DNA of 64,000 nucleotides from Pseudomonadota bacterium (GCA_020161665.1 JAIUPA010000004.1:1-64000), one strand, 5' to 3'; numbered from the stretch's first letter, positions 1 through 7,894 are shown. Numbers and translations: made by a program. Notes: generated from the sequence alone by a model not told the origin.

Positions 1-53
1 CGCAACGCGCCGACCTGCGGTTCAGCATTCTACCCCGAACCGGCAGTTGATGA

Positions 54-128
54 GCGGGTGTAGCTCAGGGGTAGAGCACAACCTTGCCAAGGTTGGGGTC
101 GAGGGTTCGAATCCCTTCGCCCGCTCCA
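54..128 (+). tRNA. tRNA-Gly (anticodon GCC)
   Basis: A 75-nt cloverleaf with an encoded CCA end can be folded by eye. The acceptor stem GCGGGTG pairs with CGCCCGC. The D arm is GCTC/GAGC. The anticodon stem CAACC/GGTTG carries the loop TTGCCAA with anticodon GCC, and the T arm has the usual GGTTCGAATCC core. It decodes GGC and GGU glycine codons. A hairpin terminator follows directly. Its 3' end plus terminator is repeated 1.3 kb downstream, so this tRNA may have served as an integration site. Confidence 0.97.
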
Positions 129-172
129 AATCTTCCAGACGCGCAAGCCTCGGATTGACCGGGGCTTTTTTG
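125..172. repeat. Direct repeat copy 1 (tRNA-Gly 3' end plus terminator), possible attL
   Basis: This stretch starts in the CCA end of the tRNA and runs through the terminator. It matches 1461-1508 in the same orientation at 44 of 48 positions (counted by eye). Integrative elements often leave such a repeat at both ends after inserting in a tRNA 3' end. A decayed tandem tRNA duplication is the main alternative. Confidence 0.75.
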
Positions 173-177
173 TTTTT
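145..177 (+). terminator. Rho-independent terminator of tRNA-Gly
   Basis: AGCCTCGG (146-153) pairs with CCGGGGCT (159-166) around a 5-nt loop and is followed by a T-rich run. It lies 17 nt after the tRNA. Confidence 0.85.
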
Positions 178-599
178 GGCCGCATGGCAATCTTGGTGTT
201 TGCGCGATTCGATTTGATCGCATCTCTTGAGCCAAGTGGGTATCACATCTTCAGGTGGTATTTTGTAGATGCGGTAGCGGCGGTCTGACAGGGTTCGGTA
301 AGCTTTGTAGTGAATGCCGCCAATTGTTCTTGAGTCCGTGTAGTCTGTGATGCACTTGAAGGGAGCTGCCTAAACTCGAGCAATGATTGCTGGCGGTAAA
401 TGGAAATCTGTATGGCCCGACCGCAACCTTGTGACGCTTCCTGATCTGTATAATCGCATCGGAAGTTTGACTTAAGTCGTGCAATCTTTCTGTTGATTGG
501 CTTGAGAGTATATAGCCTCCAACATCAGCTCTTTTTGATTATTACCAGTGTCGATGATGGCTTTTTTTTATTCTTGTAGGCTGACTGCAAGAATAAAGA
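173..599. other. AT-rich non-coding stretch inside the tRNA-flanked segment
   Basis: No convincing intact gene is visible. On the minus strand a frame open from about 371 down into the tRNA reads like degraded coding sequence (for example GGIHYKAYRTLSDRRYRIYK, about 330-270), but it has a stop just upstream, no good start, and I recognise no family. A 10-bp inverted repeat, TTTATTCTTG / CAAGAATAAA on the minus strand, lies at about 568-598 just after the HEPN gene. It lacks a downstream T run, so I do not call it a terminator. Confidence 0.5.
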
Positions 600-1229
600 T
601 TATGACATAATGCTTTGGATGGCCGCGTAAGCGGTTGATGGAACACCTGCAAGCTTTTCTGAAGCCGTGCGAAGACCATAGTAGAAGTCTACAGCCTCAC
701 GGATTTTCGGCGGCTTGCAAGGATCATTGTGAACGAGTTCATTCCTTCTGTTGGTCAGGGTTGCAAGACGATCTAGTACGTCGTCTAGGTTTCTACCTCG
801 CCATTTATTAGCCTGCTTGGCACTGTATGGGCCATCATGCCTCACCCAAAAGTCCTTAAAAATTTCGAACTGCTCAATAATGATTAGTTTCGAGATCGTC
901 ATTTCAGCATTTCTCGATTCCTTGAATGGATACTCAACGCCCCCATTGCTTTTGACAATTGGATCAGGTCCAATGACCAGTGTCGAAGACACGGAAAATT
1001 CTTTGCTCATAGCCAAACAGTAAGGGCGTGATCGGTCGATCTGTAATTCGCCTTTTCCTGCACTTAAGAATGGCCCTTCCTTCCACGCGTCGTTGTCATC
1101 TCCAGTGCAATCGAACGACATCATTTTGTCGGCTGCTGTTGCCAAGTCATACACCAACATAGCTTCTAATAGCGCCTTGCCGGCAGCCTCGACGTATCTG
1201 TTAAAGTCGTTAAGTAAAGTTTTCTCCAC
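600..1229 (-). CDS. Hypothetical protein with a HEPN-like RNELVH motif
   Basis: A 209-residue protein with a GTG start and an ACGGAG ribosome site 8-9 nt upstream. I do not recognise a named family. Residues 162-167 read RNELVH, which fits the Rx4-6H signature of HEPN domains, many of which are metal-independent ribonucleases in toxin-antitoxin and abortive-infection systems. The residues before it (about 108-160) look helical, with an ISKLIIIEQFEIF segment that fits the first long helix of a four-helix HEPN bundle. The N-terminal 100 residues are unassigned. Codon and base use are AT-rich compared with the core genes around it, and it lies between two copies of a tRNA-end repeat, so recent acquisition is likely. 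No partner antitoxin or nucleotidyltransferase gene is seen. RNase activity is inference only; non-catalytic HEPN proteins exist. Confidence 0.6.
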   Translation of the reverse strand: MEKTLLNDFNRYVEAAGKALLEAMLVYDLATAADKMMSFDCTGDDNDAWKEGPFLSAGKGELQIDRSRPYCLAMSKEFSVSSTLVIGPDPIVKSNGGVEYPFKESRNAEMTISKLIIIEQFEIFKDFWVRHDGPYSAKQANKWRGRNLDDVLDRLATLTNRRNELVHNDPCKPPKIREAVDFYYGLRTASEKLAGVPSTAYAAIQSIMS

Positions 1230-1460
1230 GAGAAGTTCTCCGTTTCCGTTGCTTGCGTGCTGCAGAGCAAATTTTCCGCGGCCACGGAAGTATGTCCATC
1301 CGTCACACGTTGTGCACTTAGGCGCCCGTTCTATTCTATCAATCCCGATATCGATTTATTGCTTCCGAGTTCAAATGTGTCACGAGATATTGTGATTTGC
1401 GCTGATGGTCCGTTTTGTCTGTTGATGTGGATAGCGTGATTTCGCCTTGTTAAAGGAAGG

Positions 1461-1508
1461 TCCAAATACTCCAGACGCCCAAGCCTCGGATCGACCGGGG
1501 CTTTTTTT
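1461..1508. repeat. Direct repeat copy 2, possible attR
   Basis: This matches 125-172 with four mismatches, beginning at TCCAAAT and including the hairpin and T run. No tRNA body precedes it, and no plus-strand gene ends here, so the terminator copy is an orphan. Its last bases form part of the stop codon of the ArsR gene on the other strand. Confidence 0.75.
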
Positions 1509-1858
1509 TATTGGGCGGTTTCGCAGTCCTGCGGCTTGCAGGCTGTATCATTGCCCATTTCGGCATCCGGGCAGAAGGCGGCGTGCAGTGCTTCCACCAC
1601 CGTCAGCACTTCCGGGCGGGTGATGCGATAGTGAAACGTGGTGCCGACGCGGCGTGCTGCGACCAGTCCATCGGCCCGCAGGCGCATCAATTGCTGCGAC
1701 ATCGGCACCTGATCAATGCCCAGTTCATCACGCAAATCGGCCACCGAACATTCCTTCCTTCCCAGCGCACAGAGAATGAGCAGCCTTTGCGGATGCGAGA
1801 GGCTTTTCAGGAGTTCTGCCGCCTTGTCGGAAGCGGGAATCATTTCTTTTACATTCAT
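1508..1858 (-). CDS. ArsR-family repressor, SqrR/BigR-like persulfide sensor
   Basis: A 116-residue winged-helix regulator of the ArsR/SmtB type: SHPQRLLILCAL (about 21-32) leads into the helix-turn-helix, with the recognition region near VPMSQQLMRLRADGLV. Cysteines lie at 30, 37, 96, 107 and 112. C30 in LLILCAL and C96 in AAFCPD are 66 residues apart, the same spacing as the sensor pair in Rhodobacter SqrR (C41/C107) and BigR (C42/C108), which form a polysulfide bridge and release DNA when sulfide rises. The gene is divergent from a sulfide:quinone oxidoreductase, the usual target of such regulators. Sensing of reactive sulfur is therefore likely, though the extra cysteines could alter it. 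The C-terminal tail beyond the wing is hydrophilic and cysteine-bearing. Confidence 0.85.
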   Translation of the reverse strand: MNVKEMIPASDKAAELLKSLSHPQRLLILCALGRKECSVADLRDELGIDQVPMSQQLMRLRADGLVAARRVGTTFHYRITRPEVLTVVEALHAAFCPDAEMGNDTACKPQDCETAQ

Positions 1859-2012
1859 GATCTTGAATTTAAAACTTTTGAATGTTCTGATGGGTCACGT
1901 TCTGGTTCGCATTCCCTAATTACATCGTGGAGGCGTGTTTGGGAATCGGGAGCGAGGCTTGTTGTTTCGAGACTCCGAGGAGGGGGTGTCGAGCATTTTT
2001 CAGGAGGAATTC
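1859..2012. promoter_or_regulatory. Divergent promoter region of the arsR-type gene and sqr
   Basis: A 154-bp gap between two divergent genes. An AT-rich stretch at about 1863-1883 (TTGAATTTAAAACTTTTGAA), right next to the repressor start, is a weak inverted repeat and a plausible operator. No clear ATTC-N8-GAAT SqrR-type site was found. The AGGAGG ribosome site of sqr is at 2002-2007. Confidence 0.4.
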
Positions 2013-3296
2013 ATGGCTCATATTGTTGTACTCGGCGCCGGCCTTGGCGGGATCGTCATGGCCTATGAGATGCGCGAAAAAATGCGCGAGGCGGACCGTT
2101 TGACGGTCGTCAATCTCGGCTCCACCTATTCCTTTGTTCCCTCCAACCCGTGGGTTGCGGTTGGCTGGCGCGGACGCGAGGATATTTCGGTCGATATCGA
2201 GCCGATCCTGAAGAAGCGCGGCATTGCACTGCGGCCGGAAGGGGCGCGCAAGGTTCTGCCGCAGGAAAACCGCCTGGAAATGAACGACGGTTCGTTCCTC
2301 GACTATGATTATCTTATCATCGCCACCGGCCCTCATCTGGCCTTTGACGAAGTGCCGGGGCTGGGGCCGGAGGGCTATACGCAATCCATCTGCCATATCG
2401 ACCATGCGCTGGCCGCCAAGGACAAGTTCGATGCGCTGGTCGCCAAGCCCGGCCCGGTGATCGTCGGCGCGGTGCAGGGTGCGTCCTGCTACGGCCCGGC
2501 CTATGAATTTGCCTTCATCGTGGATTCGGCGCTGCGCAAGGCGAAGAAGCGCGATCAGGTACCGATGACCTTCGTCACGCCGGAGCCCTATGTGGGGCAT
2601 CTCGGGCTTGATGGGGTGGGCGATACCAAGAGCCTGCTCGAAAGCGCGCTGCGCGAACGGCATATCAAGTGGATCACCAATGCCAAGGTCACGTCTGTCG
2701 AAGACGGCGTGATGCATGTGGAAGAGGTGAATGACGATGGCACCGTGAAGATGAAGCACGATCTGCCGTTTGCCTATTCCATGATGCTGCCGGCGTTTCG
2801 TGGTGTGCCTGCGGTGGCGGGCATCGAGGGGCTGACCAACCCGCGCGGCTTCGTCACAATCGACAAGTACCAGCGCAATCAGGCCTTCCAGAATGTCTTC
2901 TCCGTGGGGGTGTGCGTGGCCATTCCGCCGGTCGGAAAAACGCCGCTGCCGGTCGGCGTGCCGAAAACCGGCTTTATGATCGAATCCATGGTCACGGCGA
3001 CGGCGGATAATATTGCCGCGCTGCTGAAAGGGGGCGAACCGCGCGCCGTTGCCACCTGGAACGCCGTCTGCCTTGCCGATTTTGGCGATGATGGCATTGC
3101 CTTCGTGGCGCAGCCGCAGATTCCGCCGCGCAATCTCAACTGGGCCTCACGCGGCAAGTGGGTGCATGCGGCCAAGATCGGTTTTGAGAAGTACTTCCTG
3201 CACAAGGTGCGCACCGGCAAGGCGGAAACCTTCTATGAAGGGCTGGCGCTCGACATGCTGGGCATCAAGAAGCTGAAGGGCGTGCAGTACGAATAA
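2013..3296 (+). CDS. sqr: Sulfide:quinone oxidoreductase
   Basis: A 427-residue FAD flavoprotein of the disulfide-reductase fold that oxidises sulfide and passes electrons to the quinone pool at the inner membrane. The start ATG follows AGGAGG at 2002-2007. The N-terminal VLGAGLGG is the FAD dinucleotide motif. Three cysteines match the catalytic set of Aquifex SQR: C127 (SICHID), C159 (GASCYGPAYEF) and C353 (CLADFG); C127 and C159 are 32 apart, as are C124 and C156 in Aquifex. The PVGVPKTG segment before the third cysteine is also typical. A divergent SqrR-like repressor supports sulfide-responsive control. No persulfide dioxygenase or rhodanese gene lies next to it here. A related flavocytochrome-type NADH oxidoreductase is the only serious alternative and the cysteines argue against it. 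Confidence 0.9.
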   Translation: MAHIVVLGAGLGGIVMAYEMREKMREADRLTVVNLGSTYSFVPSNPWVAVGWRGREDISVDIEPILKKRGIALRPEGARKVLPQENRLEMNDGSFLDYDYLIIATGPHLAFDEVPGLGPEGYTQSICHIDHALAAKDKFDALVAKPGPVIVGAVQGASCYGPAYEFAFIVDSALRKAKKRDQVPMTFVTPEPYVGHLGLDGVGDTKSLLESALRERHIKWITNAKVTSVEDGVMHVEEVNDDGTVKMKHDLPFAYSMMLPAFRGVPAVAGIEGLTNPRGFVTIDKYQRNQAFQNVFSVGVCVAIPPVGKTPLPVGVPKTGFMIESMVTATADNIAALLKGGEPRAVATWNAVCLADFGDDGIAFVAQPQIPPRNLNWASRGKWVHAAKIGFEKYFLHKVRTGKAETFYEGLALDMLGIKKLKGVQYE

Positions 3297-3382
3297 GGCT
3301 TTGGGTGGCTTGCGGGTGGAAATTGCGCATCGGGCAAGGCTATAAGAGCGTTGCCTGTGTGCCGTTTTCACCCGGAGAAACC

Positions 3383-3973
3383 ATGTTGCGTCTGCCTCTT
3401 GTCGCGTTTTTCGTTTCGACTGTGCTTTTCGGTTCTGCCTGGGCTGACTGGAAGCCTGCCGAGACAGTCAAAACCTATGCGGTGAGTGGCGCCACTGGCA
3501 TGGACCTCTACCAGTCGATCGGGGAAAACGGGCCGGTCATCGGCAAGGGTGTGCGCGCGATTGCCCACACCACCTTCACGCTCTTCTGGAAGCGCGATTA
3601 CCAGCCGCGCGGTACGGCGTGCGTGCTCGCCTCCGCCAAGCCGAGCCTCACCATCATCTATACCTTCCCGAAGCCGAAGGGCACGCTTGCCCCCGCTCTC
3701 AAGGCAAAATGGGATGTGTTCATGGCTGGTATCCGCAAGCACGAGGCCGTGCATGGGGCCAATATCGAGGCGATGACGCGGGAGATTGAACGGATTTCGG
3801 TGGGCCTGACGCAGGACAACGATCCGGGCTGCAAGGTGATCCGCGAGGTGCTTCAGGGCAAGCTGAAGGCGATTTCCGATGCGCGTCTTTCCAAGGAAAA
3901 CGCTTTTGATCAGGTGGAAATGAGCACGGGCGGAAATGTCCAGCAGCTCATTCTGGCGCTCGTCAACGAGTAG
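3383..3973 (+). CDS. Secreted DUF922 protein, predicted zinc-dependent protease
   Basis: A 196-residue protein beginning with a signal peptide (MLRLPLVAFFVSTVLFGSAWA). The start ATG has GGAG about 5 nt upstream; a longer in-frame reading upstream lacks a ribosome site. The mature part resembles DUF922 (COG5661), described as predicted secreted Zn-dependent proteases, and contains the HEXXH motif as HEAVH in IRKHEAVHGANIEAM near residue 120. It probably acts in the periplasm; the substrate is unknown. It stands alone 86 bp after sqr in the same direction, and could be co-transcribed with it, though nothing in the sequence links the functions. Confidence 0.75.
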   Translation: MLRLPLVAFFVSTVLFGSAWADWKPAETVKTYAVSGATGMDLYQSIGENGPVIGKGVRAIAHTTFTLFWKRDYQPRGTACVLASAKPSLTIIYTFPKPKGTLAPALKAKWDVFMAGIRKHEAVHGANIEAMTREIERISVGLTQDNDPGCKVIREVLQGKLKAISDARLSKENAFDQVEMSTGGNVQQLILALVNE

Positions 3974-3981
3974 AGCAAAAA

Positions 3982-4004
3982 CCCGCCGGAGCGATCCGAC
4001 GGGC
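3982..4004. terminator. Hairpin terminator, copy 1
   Basis: CCCGCCGGA and TCCGACGGG form a 9-bp stem (one G-T pair) around GCGA just after the DUF922 gene. The same 23 bases recur exactly at 4150-4172. No long T run follows this copy. Confidence 0.5.
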
Positions 4005-4006
4005 TG

Positions 4007-4113
4007 AGGTTGATGACAATCCTTGCCTCCCCACTGCCGTCATCCTCGGGCCTGACCCGAGGTTCCATGATTTCAATGGGTTATGGATGGTCGGGTCAAG
4101 CCCGACCATGACG
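4007..4113. repeat. Interspersed palindromic repeat, family A copy 1
   Basis: About 107 bp containing two hairpins: CCTCGGGCCTGACCCGAGG (4044-4062) and GGTCGGGTCAAGCCCGACC (4089-4107). The reverse complement of this unit occurs at about 31303-31406, including the CCTTGCCTCCCCACT lead. It is an intergenic repeat between two convergent genes. Confidence 0.8.
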
Positions 4114-4149
4114 AAAAGAAAGGTTTTCGACCTTTGTCGGCAGTCCGAG

Positions 4150-4172
4150 CCCGCCGGAGCGATCCGACGGGC
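4150..4172. terminator. Hairpin terminator, copy 2
   Basis: An exact second copy of the 23-bp hairpin at 3982-4004, followed on the plus strand by CTTTGATT. It sits at the 3' end of the minus-strand carboxynorspermidine synthase gene, on the far side of the repeat element. Confidence 0.5.
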
Positions 4173-4196
4173 CTTTGATTGTCATGCGGCGTGCGA

Positions 4197-5435
4197 TCAG
4201 AAGCTCAGTTCGCGGTCGCCGTTTTCATCGCGGATGCAGGTCTGCAGGCCGATGCGGTTCAGAACGTTGATGAACGGCTTGGGCGGCAGTTCCTCGACAT
4301 TGACCATCTTCTTCGAGTCCCATTCGCCGGTGGCGACGAGGATGGCAGCGGCAACCGGCGGAACGCCTGCCGTGTAGGAAATGCCCTGCGAACCCACTTC
4401 GTTATAGGCTTCCTTGTGGTCGGCCACGTTGTAGATGAACACCGTGCGTTCCTTGCCGTCCTTGATGCCCTTCACATAATCGCCGATGCAGGTCTTGCCT
4501 TCATAGCCCGGTGCCAGCGATGCCGGATCGGGCAGAACGGCCTTGACGACCTTGAGCGGAACGACTTCGAGGCCCTCAGCCGTCTTGATCGGCTGTTCGG
4601 AGAGAAGGCCGAGGCTCTTCAGAACGGTGAAGACGTTGATGTAGTGGTCGCCAAAGCCCATCCAGAAGCGCACATCGGCGCCATCCATGTTCTTGGCCAG
4701 CGAATGCACTTCGTCATGGCCGCAGAGATAGGCGCGGCGCGTACCGACGACCGGCAGGTCATAGTCCTTGCCGATCTCGAACATCTTGTTCACCTGCCAC
4801 TGGTTGTTCTGCCAGGAGTAGACGACGCCGGTAAATTCGCGGAAGTTGATTTCTGGATCGAAGTTGGTGGCGAAATACTTGCCGTGGCTGCCAGCGTTGA
4901 TGTCGACGATATCGACGTCCGTGACCTTGTCGAGATACTCATCCTTGGCAAGGCGGGCATAGGCATTGACGACGCCCGGATCGAAACCGGCGCCGAGGAT
5001 GGCGGTGATGCCCTTTTCCGCGCATTCGTCGGCGCGCTTCCATTCATAGTTCCCGTACCACGGCGGCGTTTCGCAGATCTTGCCGGGCTCTTCATGGATG
5101 GCGGTGTCGATATAGGCAGCACCCGTGTCCATGCAGGCGCGCAGCACCGACATGTTGAGGAAGGCCGTGCCGACATTGATGACAATCTCGGACTTCGTGC
5201 TGTTGATGAGAGCCTTCGTGGCCTCGATATCGAGCGCGTCGAGCGCATGGCCTTCCAGAAGGCCGGGCTGCTTCATCGCCTTCTTTTCGTGCACGCTGGC
5301 AATGATCTTGTCGACCTTTGCTTTGGTACGCGATGCGATATGGATATCGCCCAGGATGTCATTGTTCTGCGCACACTTGTGCGCCACGACCTGAGCTACG
5401 CCACCGGCGCCGATAATCAGGACATTCTTCTTCAT
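4197..5435 (-). CDS. Carboxynorspermidine synthase (saccharopine dehydrogenase family)
   Basis: A 412-residue NADPH-dependent enzyme of the saccharopine dehydrogenase-like family, starting MKKNVLIIGAGGVAQVV, which is the Rossmann nucleotide-binding loop. The likely reaction condenses a diamine with aspartate semialdehyde to carboxynorspermidine or carboxyspermidine in the cytosol. The assignment rests on length, on motifs such as DTAIHEEPGK and LGAGFDPGVVNAYA, and on the carboxynorspermidine decarboxylase gene 59 bp upstream in the same direction. I chose ATG at 5435; a TTG three codons earlier is possible, since GGAGG lies 12 nt before the ATG. The pair forms the alternative route to norspermidine or spermidine used by many bacteria that lack SpeD/SpeE. 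A true saccharopine dehydrogenase is less likely in this setting. Confidence 0.88.
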   Translation of the reverse strand: MKKNVLIIGAGGVAQVVAHKCAQNNDILGDIHIASRTKAKVDKIIASVHEKKAMKQPGLLEGHALDALDIEATKALINSTKSEIVINVGTAFLNMSVLRACMDTGAAYIDTAIHEEPGKICETPPWYGNYEWKRADECAEKGITAILGAGFDPGVVNAYARLAKDEYLDKVTDVDIVDINAGSHGKYFATNFDPEINFREFTGVVYSWQNNQWQVNKMFEIGKDYDLPVVGTRRAYLCGHDEVHSLAKNMDGADVRFWMGFGDHYINVFTVLKSLGLLSEQPIKTAEGLEVVPLKVVKAVLPDPASLAPGYEGKTCIGDYVKGIKDGKERTVFIYNVADHKEAYNEVGSQGISYTAGVPPVAAAILVATGEWDSKKMVNVEELPPKPFINVLNRIGLQTCIRDENGDRELSF

Positions 5436-5494
5436 CTCACACAAAAGCCTCCGTGGACCTTGATCGGGGTTGGGGAAATTGTCAGCCTGAACAA

Positions 5495-6592
5495 TCAGGA
5501 CAAACTCTGCTTGTAATCCTCGTAGGAGAATTCACGAACGGTTCGGATGGTTCCATCCAGTTCCTTGACGGCGATGGCCGGCATCTTCACGCCATTGAAC
5601 CAGTTCTTCTTGACCATCGTGTAACCGGCGGCATCCTGAATGGAGAGGCGGTCCCCCGCCTTCACCGGCTGCGGGAACCGGAAGGTGCCGAAGATGTCAC
5701 CGGCCAGACAGGACTTGCCGCAGATCATCACCTCATGCTCACCGGCATTCGGTTCCATCTTGGCGCTCTGGCGGTAGATCAACAGGTCCAGCATATGGGC
5801 CTCGATGGAGGAATCCACGATGGCGAGGTTCTTGCCGTTATAAAGCGTGTCGAGCACCGTTACCTCAAGCGTGGCGCTCTTGGTGATGGCGGCCTCACCG
5901 GGCTCCAGATAGACCTGAACGCCGTATTTTTCGGAAAAAGCCTTGAGGCGGGCGGCGAAGGTTTCGAGCGGATAGTCTTCACCCGTGAAGTGAATGCCGC
6001 CGCCAAGGCTGACCCAATCGGCACGCTTGATCAGATGACCGAAACGGTCTTCGATCAGCGTCAGCATCTCGTCGAAACGACCGAAATCGCCGTTTTCGCA
6101 ATTGTTGTGGAACATGAAGCCGGAAATCTTGTCCATCACCGCTTCAATGCGGGCCGGGTCCCATTCGCCGAGACGCGAGAAGGGGCGGGCCGGATCGGCG
6201 AGATCAAAATCCGAGGTCGAAACGCGCGGATTGACGCGCAGGCCCCGAATCTTGCCCTTCGATGCTTCGGCAAAACGCTCCAGCTGGCCAATGGAATTGA
6301 AGATGATCTTGTCGCAACTGGCGAGCACGTCATCAATTTCATTGTCGGCGTAAGCCACGGAATAGGCATGCGTTTCTCCGCCGAACTTCTCGTAGCCAAG
6401 CTTCACTTCGTAAAGCGAGGACGACGTGGTTCCGTCCATATACTGACGCATCAGGTCAAACACGCCCCAGGTGGCGAAGCACTTCAGCGCCAGAAGGGCT
6501 TTTGCGCCGGAAAGTTCGCGCAAACGAGCAATCTTCTCAAGATTGACGAGAAGCTTTGACTTGTCGATCAGGTAATAGGGGGTCGGGAGCAT
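5495..6592 (-). CDS. nspC: Carboxynorspermidine/carboxyspermidine decarboxylase
   Basis: A 365-residue PLP enzyme of the alanine racemase/ornithine decarboxylase fold III group. The N-terminal LPTPYYLIDKSKL and the ALLALKCFATW segment, with the PLP lysine at about K37, are typical of NspC. The C-terminal MICGKSCLAGD holds the conserved cysteine region. It decarboxylates carboxynorspermidine or carboxyspermidine to the triamine. ATG at 6592 has CGGA 8 nt upstream; a GTG two codons earlier is possible. The synthase gene lies 59 bp downstream, so the two likely share a transcript. Confidence 0.93.
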   Translation of the reverse strand: MLPTPYYLIDKSKLLVNLEKIARLRELSGAKALLALKCFATWGVFDLMRQYMDGTTSSSLYEVKLGYEKFGGETHAYSVAYADNEIDDVLASCDKIIFNSIGQLERFAEASKGKIRGLRVNPRVSTSDFDLADPARPFSRLGEWDPARIEAVMDKISGFMFHNNCENGDFGRFDEMLTLIEDRFGHLIKRADWVSLGGGIHFTGEDYPLETFAARLKAFSEKYGVQVYLEPGEAAITKSATLEVTVLDTLYNGKNLAIVDSSIEAHMLDLLIYRQSAKMEPNAGEHEVMICGKSCLAGDIFGTFRFPQPVKAGDRLSIQDAAGYTMVKKNWFNGVKMPAIAVKELDGTIRTVREFSYEDYKQSLS

Positions 6593-6624
6593 GGGCACTG
6601 TCCGTCATGTCTGGCGGAAGGCTT

Positions 6625-6741
6625 TTACCCTCCCGGCGTGGCGGTTACATTGGTGTCGGGGCAGTCCGGTCCATTCGGGTCCGGCATCATCGCGGCCTTG
6701 GCCGCCTGCTTGCCGTGCTCCATACAGGCGAAGGCTGTCAT
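6625..6741 (-). CDS. Candidate small protein, 38 residues
   Basis: A short frame between the lhgO-like gene and nspC, on the same strand. It reads MTAFACMEHGKQ at the start and ends NVTATPGG. Nearly every third base is G or C, as in the surrounding real genes, and it is hydrophilic with two cysteines. The ribosome site is weak (TTGAGA next to the ATG). I recognise no family. It could be a real small protein of the operon or chance reading in GC-rich spacer. Confidence 0.35.
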   Translation of the reverse strand: MTAFACMEHGKQAAKAAMMPDPNGPDCPDTNVTATPGG

Positions 6742-6790
6742 TCTCAAGTAAAATCGGGGGCTTCGCTCCTGAATTGATGATGGCGGTGGT

Positions 6791-7894
6791 TCAAAGGTCA
6801 AGCTTTGCGGCCACGTCTTGCGCGATGGCGAGCGATGCGGTGAGGCCCGGGCTTTCGATGCCGAAGAGGTTGACGAGGCCGGGTTGGCCATGGGTCGACG
6901 GGCCATCGATGCGGAAATCCGGTGCCGGGTCGTCAGGCCCACAAATCTTCGGGCGGATGCCGCTATAGCCGGGGCGCAATGCATCCTCCGGCAGGCCCGG
7001 CCAATAGCGGCGGATTGCCTCGTGAAAACCATCACCGCGCCGGGGATCGACGCCATAGGCAATCTCATCCACCCATTCCACATCCGGCCCGAAGCGAGCT
7101 TGTCCGCCAAGGTCAAGCGTCAGGTGAACACCCAGACCGTGAGTGTGCGGGGCGGGGTAGATCAGGCGTGAGAACGGGGCCTTGCCCGTCAGCAGGAAGT
7201 AATGGCCGCGGGCATAGCGTGTTTGCGGGATAAAGTCCGGTTCGAGATCGGCGATGGTTCCGGCAACCTTTGAGGCATGCAATCCGGCGGCATTGACGAG
7301 AAGATGCGTCGTGAGCGTCATCGGTTCCGCGCCGCCGGTGCGCACCTGCCATTCGTTGCCTGTGCGTGTCGCGCCTTTAAACGGAGTATTGAGCGCAAGT
7401 GCCGCGCCGTGGTCTTCGGCCTTACCCAGAAGCGCCAGCATCAGGGCATGGCTGTCGATGATGCCGGTTGCGGGCGAGTGGAGGGCGGCCTTGCAGGCCA
7501 GCGCCGGTTCGAGCGCGCGGGCCTCGGTTTCACTGATCATGCGAAGGCCGTCGCAGCCATTGGCCAGTCCTTTGGCGAGCAGGCCTTCGAGCGCTAACAC
7601 CTCATCGTCATCAGCGGCAACGATCAGCTTGCCGCAGCGTTTATGGGCAACGCCATGGCTTTCACAAAAGGCGTAAAGTTGTCGGCTGCCCTCGACGCAA
7701 AGGCGGGCTTTCAGGCTGTCCTTGGGGTAGTAAAGCCCGGCATGGATGACTTCGCTGTTGCGCGATGAGGTGCCGGTGCCAATGGCGTCGGCCGCTTCGA
7801 CAATCACCGTCGAGAGGCCGCGACTTGCCAGTTCCTGCGCCACGGCAAGGCCCACGACACCCGCGCCAACCACAAGGGCCTGCGTATCCGCCAT
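6791..7894 (-). CDS. lhgO: FAD-dependent L-2-hydroxyglutarate oxidase/dehydrogenase-like protein
   Basis: A 367-residue FAD oxidoreductase of the DAO/L2HGDH group. It opens with the FAD loop [16 protein letters not shown] and has the L2HGDH hallmark [16 protein letters not shown] around residues 42-57. The C-terminal [12 protein letters not shown] also fits. Known members oxidise L-2-hydroxyglutarate to 2-oxoglutarate and pass electrons to quinone. The start ATG has AAGGAG about 5 nt upstream. It is first of a minus-strand run with nspC and the synthase gene, but the 200-bp gap leaves co-transcription open. Other 2-hydroxyacid or amine substrates are possible. Confidence 0.8.
   Translation of the reverse strand: MADTQALVVGAGVVGLAVAQELASRGLSTVIVEAADAIGTGTSSRNSEVIHAGLYYPKDSLKARLCVEGSRQLYAFCESHGVAHKRCGKLIVAADDDEVLALEGLLAKGLANGCDGLRMISETEARALEPALACKAALHSPATGIIDSHALMLALLGKAEDHGAALALNTPFKGATRTGNEWQVRTGGAEPMTLTTHLLVNAAGLHASKVAGTIADLEPDFIPQTRYARGHYFLLTGKAPFSRLIYPAPHTHGLGVHLTLDLGGQARFGPDVEWVDEIAYGVDPRRGDGFHEAIRRYWPGLPEDALRPGYSGIRPKICGPDDPAPDFRIDGPSTHGQPGLVNLFGIESPGLTASLAIAQDVAAKLDL

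Noticed and set aside
22..246. Minus-strand frame containing ERAKGFEPSTPTLARLCSTPELHPL
   Set aside because: This is the well-known false protein made by reading antisense through a tRNA gene; only its part beyond the tRNA is discussed as a possible remnant.
568..598. Inverted repeat after the HEPN-like gene as a terminator
   Set aside because: The stem is AT-rich and on the gene's strand is followed by A rather than T, so it does not fit a Rho-independent terminator.
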